Assembly: GCF_000697965.2 (NCBI RefSeq) | Contig: NZ_CP015880.1 | Span: 248,001 to 312,000 of the forward strand | Source of the DNA: Ensifer adhaerens | GTDB lineage: Bacteria; Pseudomonadota; Alphaproteobacteria; Rhizobiales; Rhizobiaceae | Direction: 5' to 3' | DNA length: 64,000 nucleotides | Part shown: piece after piece, positions 1 to 7,410 of the stretch | Layout: every line of letters starts with the position of its first letter | Position numbering within the stretch: position 1 is the stretch's first letter | Notes under the pieces: generated by a model | What the model saw: only the letters and a program-made list of their open reading frames with translations | The model's database searches: none | Told to the model about the DNA's origin: nothing | Translations under genes and position numbers: made by a program

Positions 1-145
1 CTACGGCATCCAGGGCATCGCCGGCAGCTTCGTGGTCAAGCTCGTCGGCTCCTACAGCAACGTCGTTGGCCTGCCGCTTTACGAAACCGTCAGCCTGCTT
101 GTCGGCGAAGGCTATGACGTGCACAATCGTTGGCTGGAAGGCTGA
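1..145 (+). CDS. maf: Maf-like nucleotide pyrophosphatase, C-terminal end (partial)
   Basis: Only the last 47 codons are present, read in the frame starting at base 2 and ending at TGA 143-145. The tail, with [21 protein letters not shown] and a closing LL-x-GE segment, matches the C-terminus of Maf/YhdE proteins, which hydrolyse non-canonical nucleoside triphosphates in the cytoplasm and were first described as septum-formation inhibitors. The gene is followed after 4 bases by yacG, an arrangement common in Rhizobiales. The upstream part lies outside the window, so length and catalytic residues cannot be checked. Confidence 0.85.
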   Translation, partial: YGIQGIAGSFVVKLVGSYSNVVGLPLYETVSLLVGEGYDVHNRWLEG

Positions 146-149
146 ACGA

Positions 150-362
150 GTGACCGACGAAACGAAGAAAAGCGCTTCGAACGTTGCGCCCCTGCGCGCA
201 CCGCGCCCGTGTCCGGAATGTGGCCGGCCGTCGCATCGGGAACACTATCCCTTCTGCTCCGACCGCTGCCGCAACGTCGACCTCAATCGCTGGCTCTCCG
301 GCTCCTACGCTATTCCGGTCGCCGACGACGAGGCGAAGGCCGACGACGGCGACGACCGCTAG
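150..362 (+). CDS. yacG: DNA gyrase inhibitor YacG (zinc-binding)
   Basis: This 70-aa protein carries the YacG zinc ribbon: C21-x2-C24 (CPEC) and C36-x3-C40 (CSDRC), followed by the conserved RNVDLNRWLSGSY stretch and an acidic tail. In E. coli YacG binds GyrB and inhibits gyrase. The start chosen is GTG at 150, four bases after the maf stop; a longer in-frame reading from TTG 66 would run through maf and is unlikely. The short gap from maf suggests co-transcription. Confidence 0.9.
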   Translation: MTDETKKSASNVAPLRAPRPCPECGRPSHREHYPFCSDRCRNVDLNRWLSGSYAIPVADDEAKADDGDDR

Positions 363-703
363 GCGTACCGCTGCGGCCGGACCCGCCGGTCCGGCTTTTC
401 CTTCCCCACATCCTCTTTGCCGCGAACGACGCCTCGAAGATCCTCGCGCGTCACCGGGTGCGTGCAATCATCTTTTTCGGCTTCCAACGGCCACTTTCCA
501 CGAAAAATGGACCAGGGAGAGAATGCGATCTCTCTGAAACTCCTCGCTTTTTCGGCGTTTCGATTGTCCACAGGATTTCGGTCAAAAAACTTTCATTTGG
601 CGCTGGACACCGCCGAACAAGATGCTATAACCCCGCTCGTTCCCAGGGCAAACACAAGCGCCCCGATGGTTCCGAAAGGAGCCGATGCCCGAAACGGCAG
701 GAT
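363..703. other. Intergenic region, tRNA-Phe promoter only
   Basis: No convincing gene is seen between yacG and tRNA-Phe. Several open frames here are GC-rich accidents without a ribosome binding site or recognisable content. The only element I can support is the tRNA promoter near 604-631. Confidence 0.5.
604..631 (+). promoter_or_regulatory. Predicted sigma-70 promoter of tRNA-Phe
   Basis: A -35 hexamer TGGACA (604-609) and a -10 hexamer TATAAC (626-631) are separated by 16 bases; each matches the consensus at 5 of 6 positions. Transcription would start near 638, about 65 bases before the mature tRNA. This is a sequence match only. Confidence 0.55.
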
Positions 704-779
704 GCCCGGATAGCTCAGTTGGTAGAGCAGCGGATTGAAAATCCGCGTGTCGGTGGTTCAAATCCGCCTCCGGGCACCA
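704..779 (+). tRNA. tRNA-Phe (anticodon GAA)
   Basis: The 76-base sequence folds as a tRNA. Acceptor stem GCCCGGA (704-710) pairs with TCCGGGC (769-775), followed by discriminator A776 and encoded CCA 777-779. The D-arm GCTCAGTTGGTAGAGC, the anticodon stem-loop CGGATTGAAAATCCG with GAA, and the T-arm GGTTCAAATCC are all present. It stands alone between yacG and a leftward LysR gene. No duplicate of its 3' end was noticed downstream, so there is no sign of use as an attachment site. Confidence 0.97.
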
Positions 780-856
780 TCTTTCTTCTCGAAGATCTTG
801 GTTCCTTCAAGCGCTGGCGTGTCGTTTCCTTGCGTCCACTATGCGGCTGCGCTCCC

Positions 857-1756
857 TCAATACGTCGTCCACTCCTGCACCAGCATCTCGCGAAAGCGGA
901 TGGCGGCCGGTGATAGTCTGCCGCCGCGGCGTTCGACGAGGCCGATGGTGCGGCTGACGGTGGGGGCGGTCAGCGGCACGGTGGCGATCACTGGGTGTTC
1001 GACCTGGGGTGTGGCCAGCCGCGGCATCACGGAGATGCCGAGGCCCGCCTCGACGAGGCCGAGCGAGGTCGACAGGTGGTTGACCTCGTAGAACCAGTTG
1101 AGCTGCACCTGGGCCGTTGTAAGCGCCCGGTCGAGCACGGCACGGTTGCCGCTGGTCTTGCTGACCCCGATCAGCGGGTGGCCGGTCAGATCCGCCCAGG
1201 TCAGTTGCTTCGAGGTCGCCAGCGGATGATCGCGGCGGCAGGCGAGCACGAACGGGTCGTCGACGAGCGGCGTGAAGCTGAGATCAGGGCGCGCCGCCCC
1301 AGTGATGTTGATGCCGAATTCGACCTCGCCGTTGGCGACCGCATCAAGCCCCTCATTGGCCGAGAGATCGAGGATTCGGAAGCGGATACCCGGGAATTTC
1401 TCGTTGAAGGATTGCACAACCCTGGGAAGAAAATAGAAGGCCGCGGTCGGGACCGAGGCGATGGTGACCTGGGCGCGGTGTCGCCCACCGAGGTCGCTGA
1501 TCGAGAGGATCGATTCCTCGAATTCGTCGACCAGACGCCTGACCAGTGGCAGAAGCTCCCGCCCGACCTGCGTCGGCGCCACGTGCCGGGTCGTGCGTTC
1601 GATCAACTGCGCGCCGACGGAGGCTTCAAAGCCCTTGATCCGCCGTGAAAGCGCAGGTTGTGAAAGATTGAGCTGGCGGGCAGCTTCGTTGAACGAGCCG
1701 AGGTCGAGTACGGCGAGAAAAGCCTTGAGGTCGAGGAATTCGAAATTATTGCGCAT
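857..1756 (-). CDS. LysR-family transcriptional regulator
   Basis: This 299-aa protein has the LysR winged helix-turn-helix at about residues 8-66 (FLAVLDLGSFNEAARQLNLSQPALSRRI) and a periplasmic-binding-like effector domain behind it. It is transcribed divergently from the prpF-like/tctCBA operon, so it most likely controls that operon in response to its substrate; this is inference from position. I chose ATG at 1756. The frame stays open to 1849, but that start would overlap the ribosome binding site of the divergent gene and adds an unusual 31-residue leader. A perfect T-N11-A inverted repeat covers this start codon, which suggests autoregulation. Confidence 0.85.
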   Translation of the reverse strand: MRNNFEFLDLKAFLAVLDLGSFNEAARQLNLSQPALSRRIKGFEASVGAQLIERTTRHVAPTQVGRELLPLVRRLVDEFEESILSISDLGGRHRAQVTIASVPTAAFYFLPRVVQSFNEKFPGIRFRILDLSANEGLDAVANGEVEFGINITGAARPDLSFTPLVDDPFVLACRRDHPLATSKQLTWADLTGHPLIGVSKTSGNRAVLDRALTTAQVQLNWFYEVNHLSTSLGLVEAGLGISVMPRLATPQVEHPVIATVPLTAPTVSRTIGLVERRGGRLSPAAIRFREMLVQEWTTY

Positions 1757-1768
1757 ATCGGAATAATT
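1744..1768. promoter_or_regulatory. Predicted LysR box (T-N11-A) at the divergent promoter
   Basis: AATTATT (1744-1750) and AATAATT (1762-1768) form a perfect 7-bp inverted repeat around an 11-bp spacer, giving the T-N11-A layout typical of LysR-type operators. It spans the LysR start codon (1754-1756) and lies about 90 bp upstream of the divergent prpF-like gene. Confidence 0.6.
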
Positions 1769-1854
1769 ACGCCATTCTTTGCATTTCACAACAGATTTGA
1801 TCCGTGAGATCCCTCCGATCAGCCGGTTGCGGCCGGTTCGAAGGAGCATGCGGA

Positions 1855-2925
1855 ATGGATGACTTGATCAGGATACCCTGCGTGATGATGCGCGGCGGAA
1901 CGTCGAAGGGACCGTTTTTTCTGTCTCGCGATCTTCCGGCTGATCCCGTCGAGCGCGACCGCCTGCTGATCGAAATCATGGGCTCCGGCCACCCGCTGCA
2001 GATCGACGGTCTCGGCGGTGGCAACTCGCTGACGAGCAAGGTCGCGATCGTCGGTCCGTCGAGCCGTCCGGAAGCTGATGTCGATTATCTCTTCGCCCAG
2101 GTGAAGGTGCTGGAGCGCAGCGTCGATACGGCGCCGAACTGCGGCAACATGCTCTCGGCCGTCGGCCCGTTCGCCATCGAGGCCGGCCTGGTTCTGCCGA
2201 CCGGCGACGAAACGGTCATCAAGGTTCACAACGTCAACACCGGCAAGATCATCGACGCCCGCATTCAGACCCCCGGCGGCGCGATCGCCTATCAGGGAGA
2301 GGCCGCCATCGACGGCGTGCCGGGCAAGGCCGCCCCTGTCTATCTGGCCTTTCGCGATGCGATCGGCGCCAAGACCGGCCGACTGCTGCCGAGCGGCAAG
2401 GCGACCGATGTCATTCTCGGTCTTGAAGTAACGCTGCTGGACGGCGCAACGCCGGTGGTGATCATCACCGCCGAGGATATGGGCTACAGCGGCTCGGAGC
2501 CCGCTGCAGCTTTCGACGCCGATGCGGCTTTCATGGCCCGGCTCGAGGAAATCCGGCGGGAGGCCGGAAGGCTGATGGGGATGGGGGATGTCAGCCAGTC
2601 GGTTCTGCCGAAGCCGGTGCTGATCGGGGCGCCCGCGAGCGGCGGCGATCTGGCCGTGCGCTATTTCACGCCCGCCAATTGCCACACCGCGCTTGCAACG
2701 ACCGGTGCCGTGAGCCTCGGTTTGGCGGCAACGATCCCGACCGGCCTCGTGGGTCGGCGTTTTCCGGAGCTTTCGCTGCCGGCGACGCTCGCCTTCGAGC
2801 ACCCGACCGGTGAACTGCGGGTGAGGGTCGAGAAGGCAATAGGAGACAATAGCCCGACTGTGTCTGTGATGCGCACCACGCGTCGGCTGTTTGAAGGTGC
2901 GGCTCTTGTTCGCAAAGACGCTTAG
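1855..2925 (+). CDS. PrpF/GalD family protein (4-oxalomesaconate tautomerase-like)
   Basis: The 356-aa protein begins with the family signature MMRGGTSKGPFF (Lys18 in TSKG) and contains APNCGNML, both typical of PrpF-fold isomerases. Members include 4-oxalomesaconate tautomerase GalD and the aconitate isomerase PrpF; all shift double bonds in unsaturated tri- or dicarboxylates. The length is close to characterised members (about 350-400 aa). ATG 1855 is preferred because AAGGAG lies 8 bases upstream, rather than the upstream in-frame 1804. It heads an operon with tctC, tctB and tctA, so its substrate is probably a tricarboxylate imported by them. Which acid is not visible in the sequence. Confidence 0.8.
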   Translation: MDDLIRIPCVMMRGGTSKGPFFLSRDLPADPVERDRLLIEIMGSGHPLQIDGLGGGNSLTSKVAIVGPSSRPEADVDYLFAQVKVLERSVDTAPNCGNMLSAVGPFAIEAGLVLPTGDETVIKVHNVNTGKIIDARIQTPGGAIAYQGEAAIDGVPGKAAPVYLAFRDAIGAKTGRLLPSGKATDVILGLEVTLLDGATPVVIITAEDMGYSGSEPAAAFDADAAFMARLEEIRREAGRLMGMGDVSQSVLPKPVLIGAPASGGDLAVRYFTPANCHTALATTGAVSLGLAATIPTGLVGRRFPELSLPATLAFEHPTGELRVRVEKAIGDNSPTVSVMRTTRRLFEGAALVRKDA

Positions 2926-2979
2926 GGTCTTGCAGAGCAACGTGTCGCGAATGCATTAACGAACTGGGAGGAGAACAAA

Positions 2980-3960
2980 ATGCCCATGAAATTTACCCGT
3001 CGCGTCGCCCTGGCCCTGTGCGGGGCCGCCATGACCATGTCGGTCGCAGCCCCTATGATGGCGCAGGATGCGTATCCGTCCAAGCCGATCACGCTGGTGG
3101 TTTCCTATGCCGCCGGCGGCGGCACAGATGCCATCGCCCGCGTCTTTGCCGCGCGGCTTGAAAAGGCGCTCGGCGGTCGCGTCATCGTCGAAAACCGGCC
3201 GGGTGCCGCCGCCAACCTTGGAACCGAAGTCGCCGCTGCGGCTGATCCCGACGGCTACACCCTGCTGATCGGCAATCAGGGCCCGATGGTCGTCAACCCG
3301 CATATCTTCAAGCTGAAGGCCGATCCGGGCACGGACCTCGATCCGATCGCGATGATCGCGGATGCGTCCCTCGTCGTCGTTGTCGGACCATCGCTCAAGG
3401 TCAACACGCTCGGCGAACTGGTCGAGGCGGCCAAGTCCGGCGAGCTGGTCTATGGTTCGGCCGGCAACGCCTCGGCCAGCCATCTCGGCGCGCTGCTGCT
3501 CGGCCAGACCGCCGGCATCAAGGTCAGGCACGTTCCTTACAAGGGCGCAGGCCCGGCGGTGAACGATCTCGTCGGCGGCCACATTGACTTCATGGTCACC
3601 ACCATTCCCTCGGCGATCGGGCTGATCGAGAGCGGCACGCTGAAGGCGCTTGCCGTCACCGGCGACAAGCGCTTTGCGAGCCTGCCGGATGTGCCGACCG
3701 CCATTGAAGCCGGCGTTCCGGGCTACACGGCCTCGGCCTGGTATGGCCTCGTCGGTCCGAAAGGCATGCCGGCGGACGTAAAGTCGAAGCTCGAGGCGGC
3801 GACGACCGAGACGCTCAGCGATGCCGACGTGCTCGACAAGCTGAAGAACGACGGCGCCGTGCCGTCCTCCATGGGCCCCCAGGCCTTTGCCGATTTCATG
3901 GCCAAGGAGCGCGCGCGCTGGGGCGACGTGGTGAAAGCGGCCGACATCAAGGTCGAGTAA
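2980..3960 (+). CDS. tctC: Tripartite tricarboxylate transporter substrate-binding protein (TctC/Bug family)
   Basis: This 326-aa secreted binding protein has a signal peptide ending near residue 29 (AAPMMAQ) followed by YPSKPITLVVSYAAGGGTD, the hallmark N-terminus of Bug/TctC solute receptors, and the VENRPGAAANLGTE motif. It binds a carboxylate in the periplasm and delivers it to the TctA/TctB membrane complex. A strong GGGAGGAG ribosome binding site precedes ATG 2980. Neighbours are the PrpF-like isomerase upstream and tctB, which begins two bases after its stop codon. Confidence 0.9.
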   Translation: MPMKFTRRVALALCGAAMTMSVAAPMMAQDAYPSKPITLVVSYAAGGGTDAIARVFAARLEKALGGRVIVENRPGAAANLGTEVAAAADPDGYTLLIGNQGPMVVNPHIFKLKADPGTDLDPIAMIADASLVVVVGPSLKVNTLGELVEAAKSGELVYGSAGNASASHLGALLLGQTAGIKVRHVPYKGAGPAVNDLVGGHIDFMVTTIPSAIGLIESGTLKALAVTGDKRFASLPDVPTAIEAGVPGYTASAWYGLVGPKGMPADVKSKLEAATTETLSDADVLDKLKNDGAVPSSMGPQAFADFMAKERARWGDVVKAADIKVE

Positions 3961-3961
3961 G

Positions 3962-4483
3962 ATGGAAGCCACGTCCACGAACACTGAAACCGAGCCCTCT
4001 GCGGGAGGGCTCGGCCGGGAGAGGCTTGCCGGCATCGTGCTGGTCGGCCTCGGCGGGCTTGGCCTGTGGGCCGGCTCCGATCTGCCCTTCATGACCTCGG
4101 AAGGCGTCGGCTCGGGGCTGATGCCGCGGCTGCTTTCCCTCGTCATCCTGGGGCTCGGGCTCCTGCAACTGGTGCTGAGCCGAAAGGATCCGGGGCCTTC
4201 GACCGGCCGCTGGGCGATCCGCGAGACGATCCCCGTCATCCTCGGCGTCGTTCTCTTTGCCGTTACGGTGCGTGGCTATCATCTCGGTCCGGTTACCATT
4301 CCCGGTCTCGGCCTCTCGATCGCCTGTCCGCTGGCGGTCGTCGCTTCCGGCCTGGCCGCGCGCGATGCCCGCCTTGGCGAACTTCTTGTCTTTGCCGCCG
4401 TGCTAACAGCCTTCTGCATCGGCCTCTTTCGCTATGCGCTCGGGCTTTCGGTTCCCGTTGCGCCCTGGCTTCTAGGATACTGA
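3962..4483 (+). CDS. tctB: Tripartite tricarboxylate transporter small membrane subunit (TctB)
   Basis: This 173-aa protein has four hydrophobic segments (around residues 24-40, 54-68, 86-100 and 112-160) after a short polar N-terminus, the usual layout of TctB. TctB is the small inner-membrane partner of TctA. It starts two bases after the tctC stop and ends two bases before tctA, so translation is likely coupled. Family assignment rests mainly on position and topology because TctB sequences diverge strongly. Confidence 0.85.
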   Translation: MEATSTNTETEPSAGGLGRERLAGIVLVGLGGLGLWAGSDLPFMTSEGVGSGLMPRLLSLVILGLGLLQLVLSRKDPGPSTGRWAIRETIPVILGVVLFAVTVRGYHLGPVTIPGLGLSIACPLAVVASGLAARDARLGELLVFAAVLTAFCIGLFRYALGLSVPVAPWLLGY

Positions 4484-4484
4484 G

Positions 4485-5990
4485 ATGCTGGACGTCTTTA
4501 TCAATCTCGGCCTCGGCATGACCGTGGCGTTCACCCTGCAGAACATCGCGCTCTGCTTCATCGGCTGTCTCATCGGCACGCTGGTGGGCGTGTTGCCGGG
4601 CGTCGGCCCGGTTGCCACCATCGCGATCCTGCTGCCGGTCACCCTCTCGCTCGATCCGACCGGCTCGTTGATCATGCTCGCCGGCATCTATTACGGCGCC
4701 CAGTACGGCGGCTCGACCACGGCGATCCTCGTCAACATTCCCGGTGAGGCAACCGCGGTCGTCACCGCCATCGACGGCCACAAGATGGCCCAGAAGGGCC
4801 AGGCGGGGCTTGCGCTCGGCCTGGCGGCGATCGGTTCGTTCTTTGCCGGCACGGTTGCCACCATCGTGATTGCCGCTCTCGGCGTTCCGATGACGCGCAT
4901 GGGCCTTCTCTTCGGCCCGACCGAGTATTTTTCGCTGATGATCATGGGCCTCGTTTTTGCCGTCGTGCTGGCGCACGGCTCGCTTCTGAAGGCGGTTTCG
5001 ATGATCCTCATCGGCGTGCTGCTCTCCTGTGTCGGCGCCGATATGGAAACGGGTCGCGAGCGCATGACCTTCGGCCTTGAAATGCTCCAGGACGGCATCG
5101 AATTCGTCGTGCTGGCCATGGGCATCTTCGGCTTCGGCGAGATCTTCAAGAACCTTGCCGATCCGGAATCCCGCGATGTCGTGCGCAGCCGCATCGGCCG
5201 CCTGTGGCCGACGCTGAAGGAGCTGAAGGATAACTTCCCGCCGATCCTGCGCGGCACCTTCCTCGGCTCTGTCCTTGGCGTTCTGCCGGGCAACGGCGCG
5301 ATCCTCGGCCCCTTTGCCAGCTATGCGGTGGAAAAGCGTATGTCGAAGCGGCCGCAGGACTTCGGCCATGGCGCACCGGCGGCCGTCGCCGGCCCGGAAA
5401 GCGCCAACAATGCCGGCGCGCAGACCTCGTTCATCCCGCTTCTCACCCTCGGCCTGCCGCCGAATGCGGTGATGGCGCTGATGGTGGGCGCGATGATGAT
5501 CCAGGGCATCGTGCCCGGGCCACAGGTGATCGAGCGCAATCCGGAACTGTTCTGGGGGCTCATCGCCTCGATGTGGATCGGCAACCTCATGCTGGTCATC
5601 ATCAACCTGCCGCTGATCGGTCTGTGGGTGAAGCTGCTGCGCGTGCCCTATCGCCTCCTGTTTCCGGCCATCGTCTGCTTCTGCTGCATCGGCCTCTACT
5701 CGATCGCCAACGATGCGGCCCAGGTAATGATGGCCGCCCTGTTCGGGATCATCGGCTACGCCCTCTACAAGCTCGAATTCGAGCCTGCGCCGCTGGCGCT
5801 CGGCTTCGTGCTAGGCCGCTTGCTCGAGGAGAAGCTGCGCCAGTCGCTGATCATCTCCGGCGGCAGCCCGCTGACCTTCCTGCAATCGCCGCTGTCGGCA
5901 ATTCTGCTGGCGATCGCCGTCATGGCGCTTGTGATCGCCATCTCGCCGTCGATGCGGCGAAACCGCGACGAGGTCTTCAAGGAAGCCTAA
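4485..5990 (+). CDS. tctA: Tripartite tricarboxylate transporter large membrane subunit (TctA)
   Basis: This 501-aa polytopic membrane protein contains the TctA signature GAQYGGSTTAILVNIPGE near residue 70 and a matching inverted half with GVLPGNGAILGPFASYAVEK. TctA is the cation-driven permease subunit of the three-component carboxylate transporter; TctC supplies the ligand. The size is normal for the family. It is the last gene of the operon; a strong 13-bp stem-loop follows 20 bases after the stop. Confidence 0.92.
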   Translation: MLDVFINLGLGMTVAFTLQNIALCFIGCLIGTLVGVLPGVGPVATIAILLPVTLSLDPTGSLIMLAGIYYGAQYGGSTTAILVNIPGEATAVVTAIDGHKMAQKGQAGLALGLAAIGSFFAGTVATIVIAALGVPMTRMGLLFGPTEYFSLMIMGLVFAVVLAHGSLLKAVSMILIGVLLSCVGADMETGRERMTFGLEMLQDGIEFVVLAMGIFGFGEIFKNLADPESRDVVRSRIGRLWPTLKELKDNFPPILRGTFLGSVLGVLPGNGAILGPFASYAVEKRMSKRPQDFGHGAPAAVAGPESANNAGAQTSFIPLLTLGLPPNAVMALMVGAMMIQGIVPGPQVIERNPELFWGLIASMWIGNLMLVIINLPLIGLWVKLLRVPYRLLFPAIVCFCCIGLYSIANDAAQVMMAALFGIIGYALYKLEFEPAPLALGFVLGRLLEEKLRQSLIISGGSPLTFLQSPLSAILLAIAVMALVIAISPSMRRNRDEVFKEA

Positions 5991-6010
5991 GGTTTGCTTC
6001 TAAACGTTGG

Positions 6011-6050
6011 GAAGGCCACGGGCACGCCGCGCCCGTGGCCTTCCTGTTTT
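6011..6050 (+). terminator. Rho-independent terminator after tctA
   Basis: GAAGGCCACGGGC (6011-6023) pairs perfectly with GCCCGTGGCCTTC (6031-6043) around a 7-base loop, followed by CTGTTTT. The 13-bp stem ends the tct operon. Confidence 0.8.
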
Positions 6051-6186
6051 CGGGCAGGCGCGCGAGGTATCGTCGCCGATCGGTCAAGAACATCGCTCTC
6101 TTCACAAGTGCGCGGAAGCGGCGTAATCTCCAAGGATATTCTTAAGTAGAAATAATTTAAGTAATAGATCCTGCGGGGACAAAGGA

Positions 6187-7233
6187 ATGGCTGCGACGGG
6201 AGCGCGCGGCGACAGGCGGGAGCAAATTGACGGGCTTCGCGTGATCGCCATGACGGGGGTATTGTACGTTCATTACTGGAACGAGCATCCCACACTTGAA
6301 TCTGTTCGAGTTTCACTCTTCTTCATCATCAGCGGCTTCTTGATCGGGGTGATCCTGCTGTCGGCAAAAGACACCCAGGCAACGATCAACGTCACCAATT
6401 TCTACATTCGCCGCTCGCTACGCCTGCTTCCGGCGCTGTTCCTGATGCTGTTCGTGGCGGCACTGTTCAACATGGATGGCATACGCAACAGCCTGGCGTG
6501 GCACACGTTTCAGATGTCGAGCCTGTATTTCGCCATCACTCAGGACTGGGAGCCCTGGGTTGCCGCGCATCTCTGGAGCCTCAACATCGTCGAGCAGTTC
6601 TACCTTACCGCTCCGCTGATCATCATCTTCCTGAGCCGGCGGCACATATTCGTGGCCTATGTCCTCATCTTCACGATGTCGGTGATCGCCCGAACCTATA
6701 GCGACGAGCTCGGTCTTCTCGCCTGGTCAAACATCGTTCTTGCCTTTGACCCGGTGGCGGCAGGGGCGATCCTGGCGCTGGTCAAGGACAATGCCGATGT
6801 GCGGGCGGTTCTGACGAGCAAGCTCAACAACCTCGCATCTGTCGCGATCATCGCGTCGCCTCTCTTCGTCGGTTTCAAGTTCGGCCATTCGGAAACCTAT
6901 AAGTTGCTTTGCATCTACGCGCTGGCCTCGATCGTTCTGAGTTCCTACATCGGATACAAGGGCGTGTCGGCCTATCTCCTGGCAAACCCCGTCACGCGCT
7001 TCCTCAGCCGCGTCAGTTACGCGACCTATGTGTACCACATGGCGCTCTGGTGGCTGGTCGCAGAACAGTGGCCGGCGCTCTACAGGGCGGGGCCGATGAC
7101 GTTCCTTATCATGAGCACCATCACGGTCATCGTCGCGACGATTTCCTGGCATCTGGTGGAAAAGCACTTCGACGCCCTGAAAGCCCTGTTCCCCGTAACC
7201 CAACCGGTGCCGCTGGCGGCCGAGCGTGCCTGA
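6187..7233 (+). CDS. Acyltransferase family 3 membrane protein (OafA/YrhL-like)
   Basis: The 348-aa protein begins REQIDGLRVIAMTGVLYVHYW, the characteristic first helix of acyltransferase-3 enzymes (DGLRAIA...H), and has about ten hydrophobic segments. Such enzymes move acetyl or other acyl groups onto exported sugars, lipids or peptidoglycan across the inner membrane. It stands alone between the tct terminator and an orphan flagellin gene 177 bases downstream; its upstream region is AT-rich. The target is unknown. Exopolysaccharide, LPS O-antigen, or a glycan on the nearby flagellin are possible; the last is speculation from position. Confidence 0.85.
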   Translation: MAATGARGDRREQIDGLRVIAMTGVLYVHYWNEHPTLESVRVSLFFIISGFLIGVILLSAKDTQATINVTNFYIRRSLRLLPALFLMLFVAALFNMDGIRNSLAWHTFQMSSLYFAITQDWEPWVAAHLWSLNIVEQFYLTAPLIIIFLSRRHIFVAYVLIFTMSVIARTYSDELGLLAWSNIVLAFDPVAAGAILALVKDNADVRAVLTSKLNNLASVAIIASPLFVGFKFGHSETYKLLCIYALASIVLSSYIGYKGVSAYLLANPVTRFLSRVSYATYVYHMALWWLVAEQWPALYRAGPMTFLIMSTITVIVATISWHLVEKHFDALKALFPVTQPVPLAAERA

Positions 7234-7321
7234 CCCCGCCTGCAGGGCGAGGAGCAAGGGCGCAATTATTGCCAACCATCGGAAGGGCTGACGCAATATT
7301 TGCGCCCCGAGGCGAGGTTTC

Positions 7322-7338
7322 TTAAGTCGGTGTTAACC
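7322..7338 (+). promoter_or_regulatory. CtrA-type box upstream of the orphan flagellin
   Basis: TTAA (7322-7325), seven bases, then TTAACC (7333-7338) fits the alphaproteobacterial CtrA consensus TTAA-N7-TTAAC exactly. It lies 72 bases before the flagellin ATG, a plausible distance for a CtrA-activated promoter overlapping -35. Confidence 0.6.
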
Positions 7339-7410
7339 ACGTATTTGGTTGTATCGCCACAATCACAGCGGCCCATGAAGGGCATTTTTCAATTTTAAGA
7401 TGTCACTAAT

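Noticed and set aside
704..779. tRNA-Phe as an attachment site of an integrated island
   Set aside because: No integrase gene and no second copy of the tRNA 3' end were found in the window.
1819..2940. Long leftward open frame antisense to the PrpF-like gene
   Set aside because: Arg/His/Gly-rich shadow typical of the opposite strand of GC-rich coding DNA; the forward frame has clear family motifs.
4293..5369. 358-codon open frame antisense to tctA
   Set aside because: Charged, repetitive composition without motifs; tctA is certain on the other strand.
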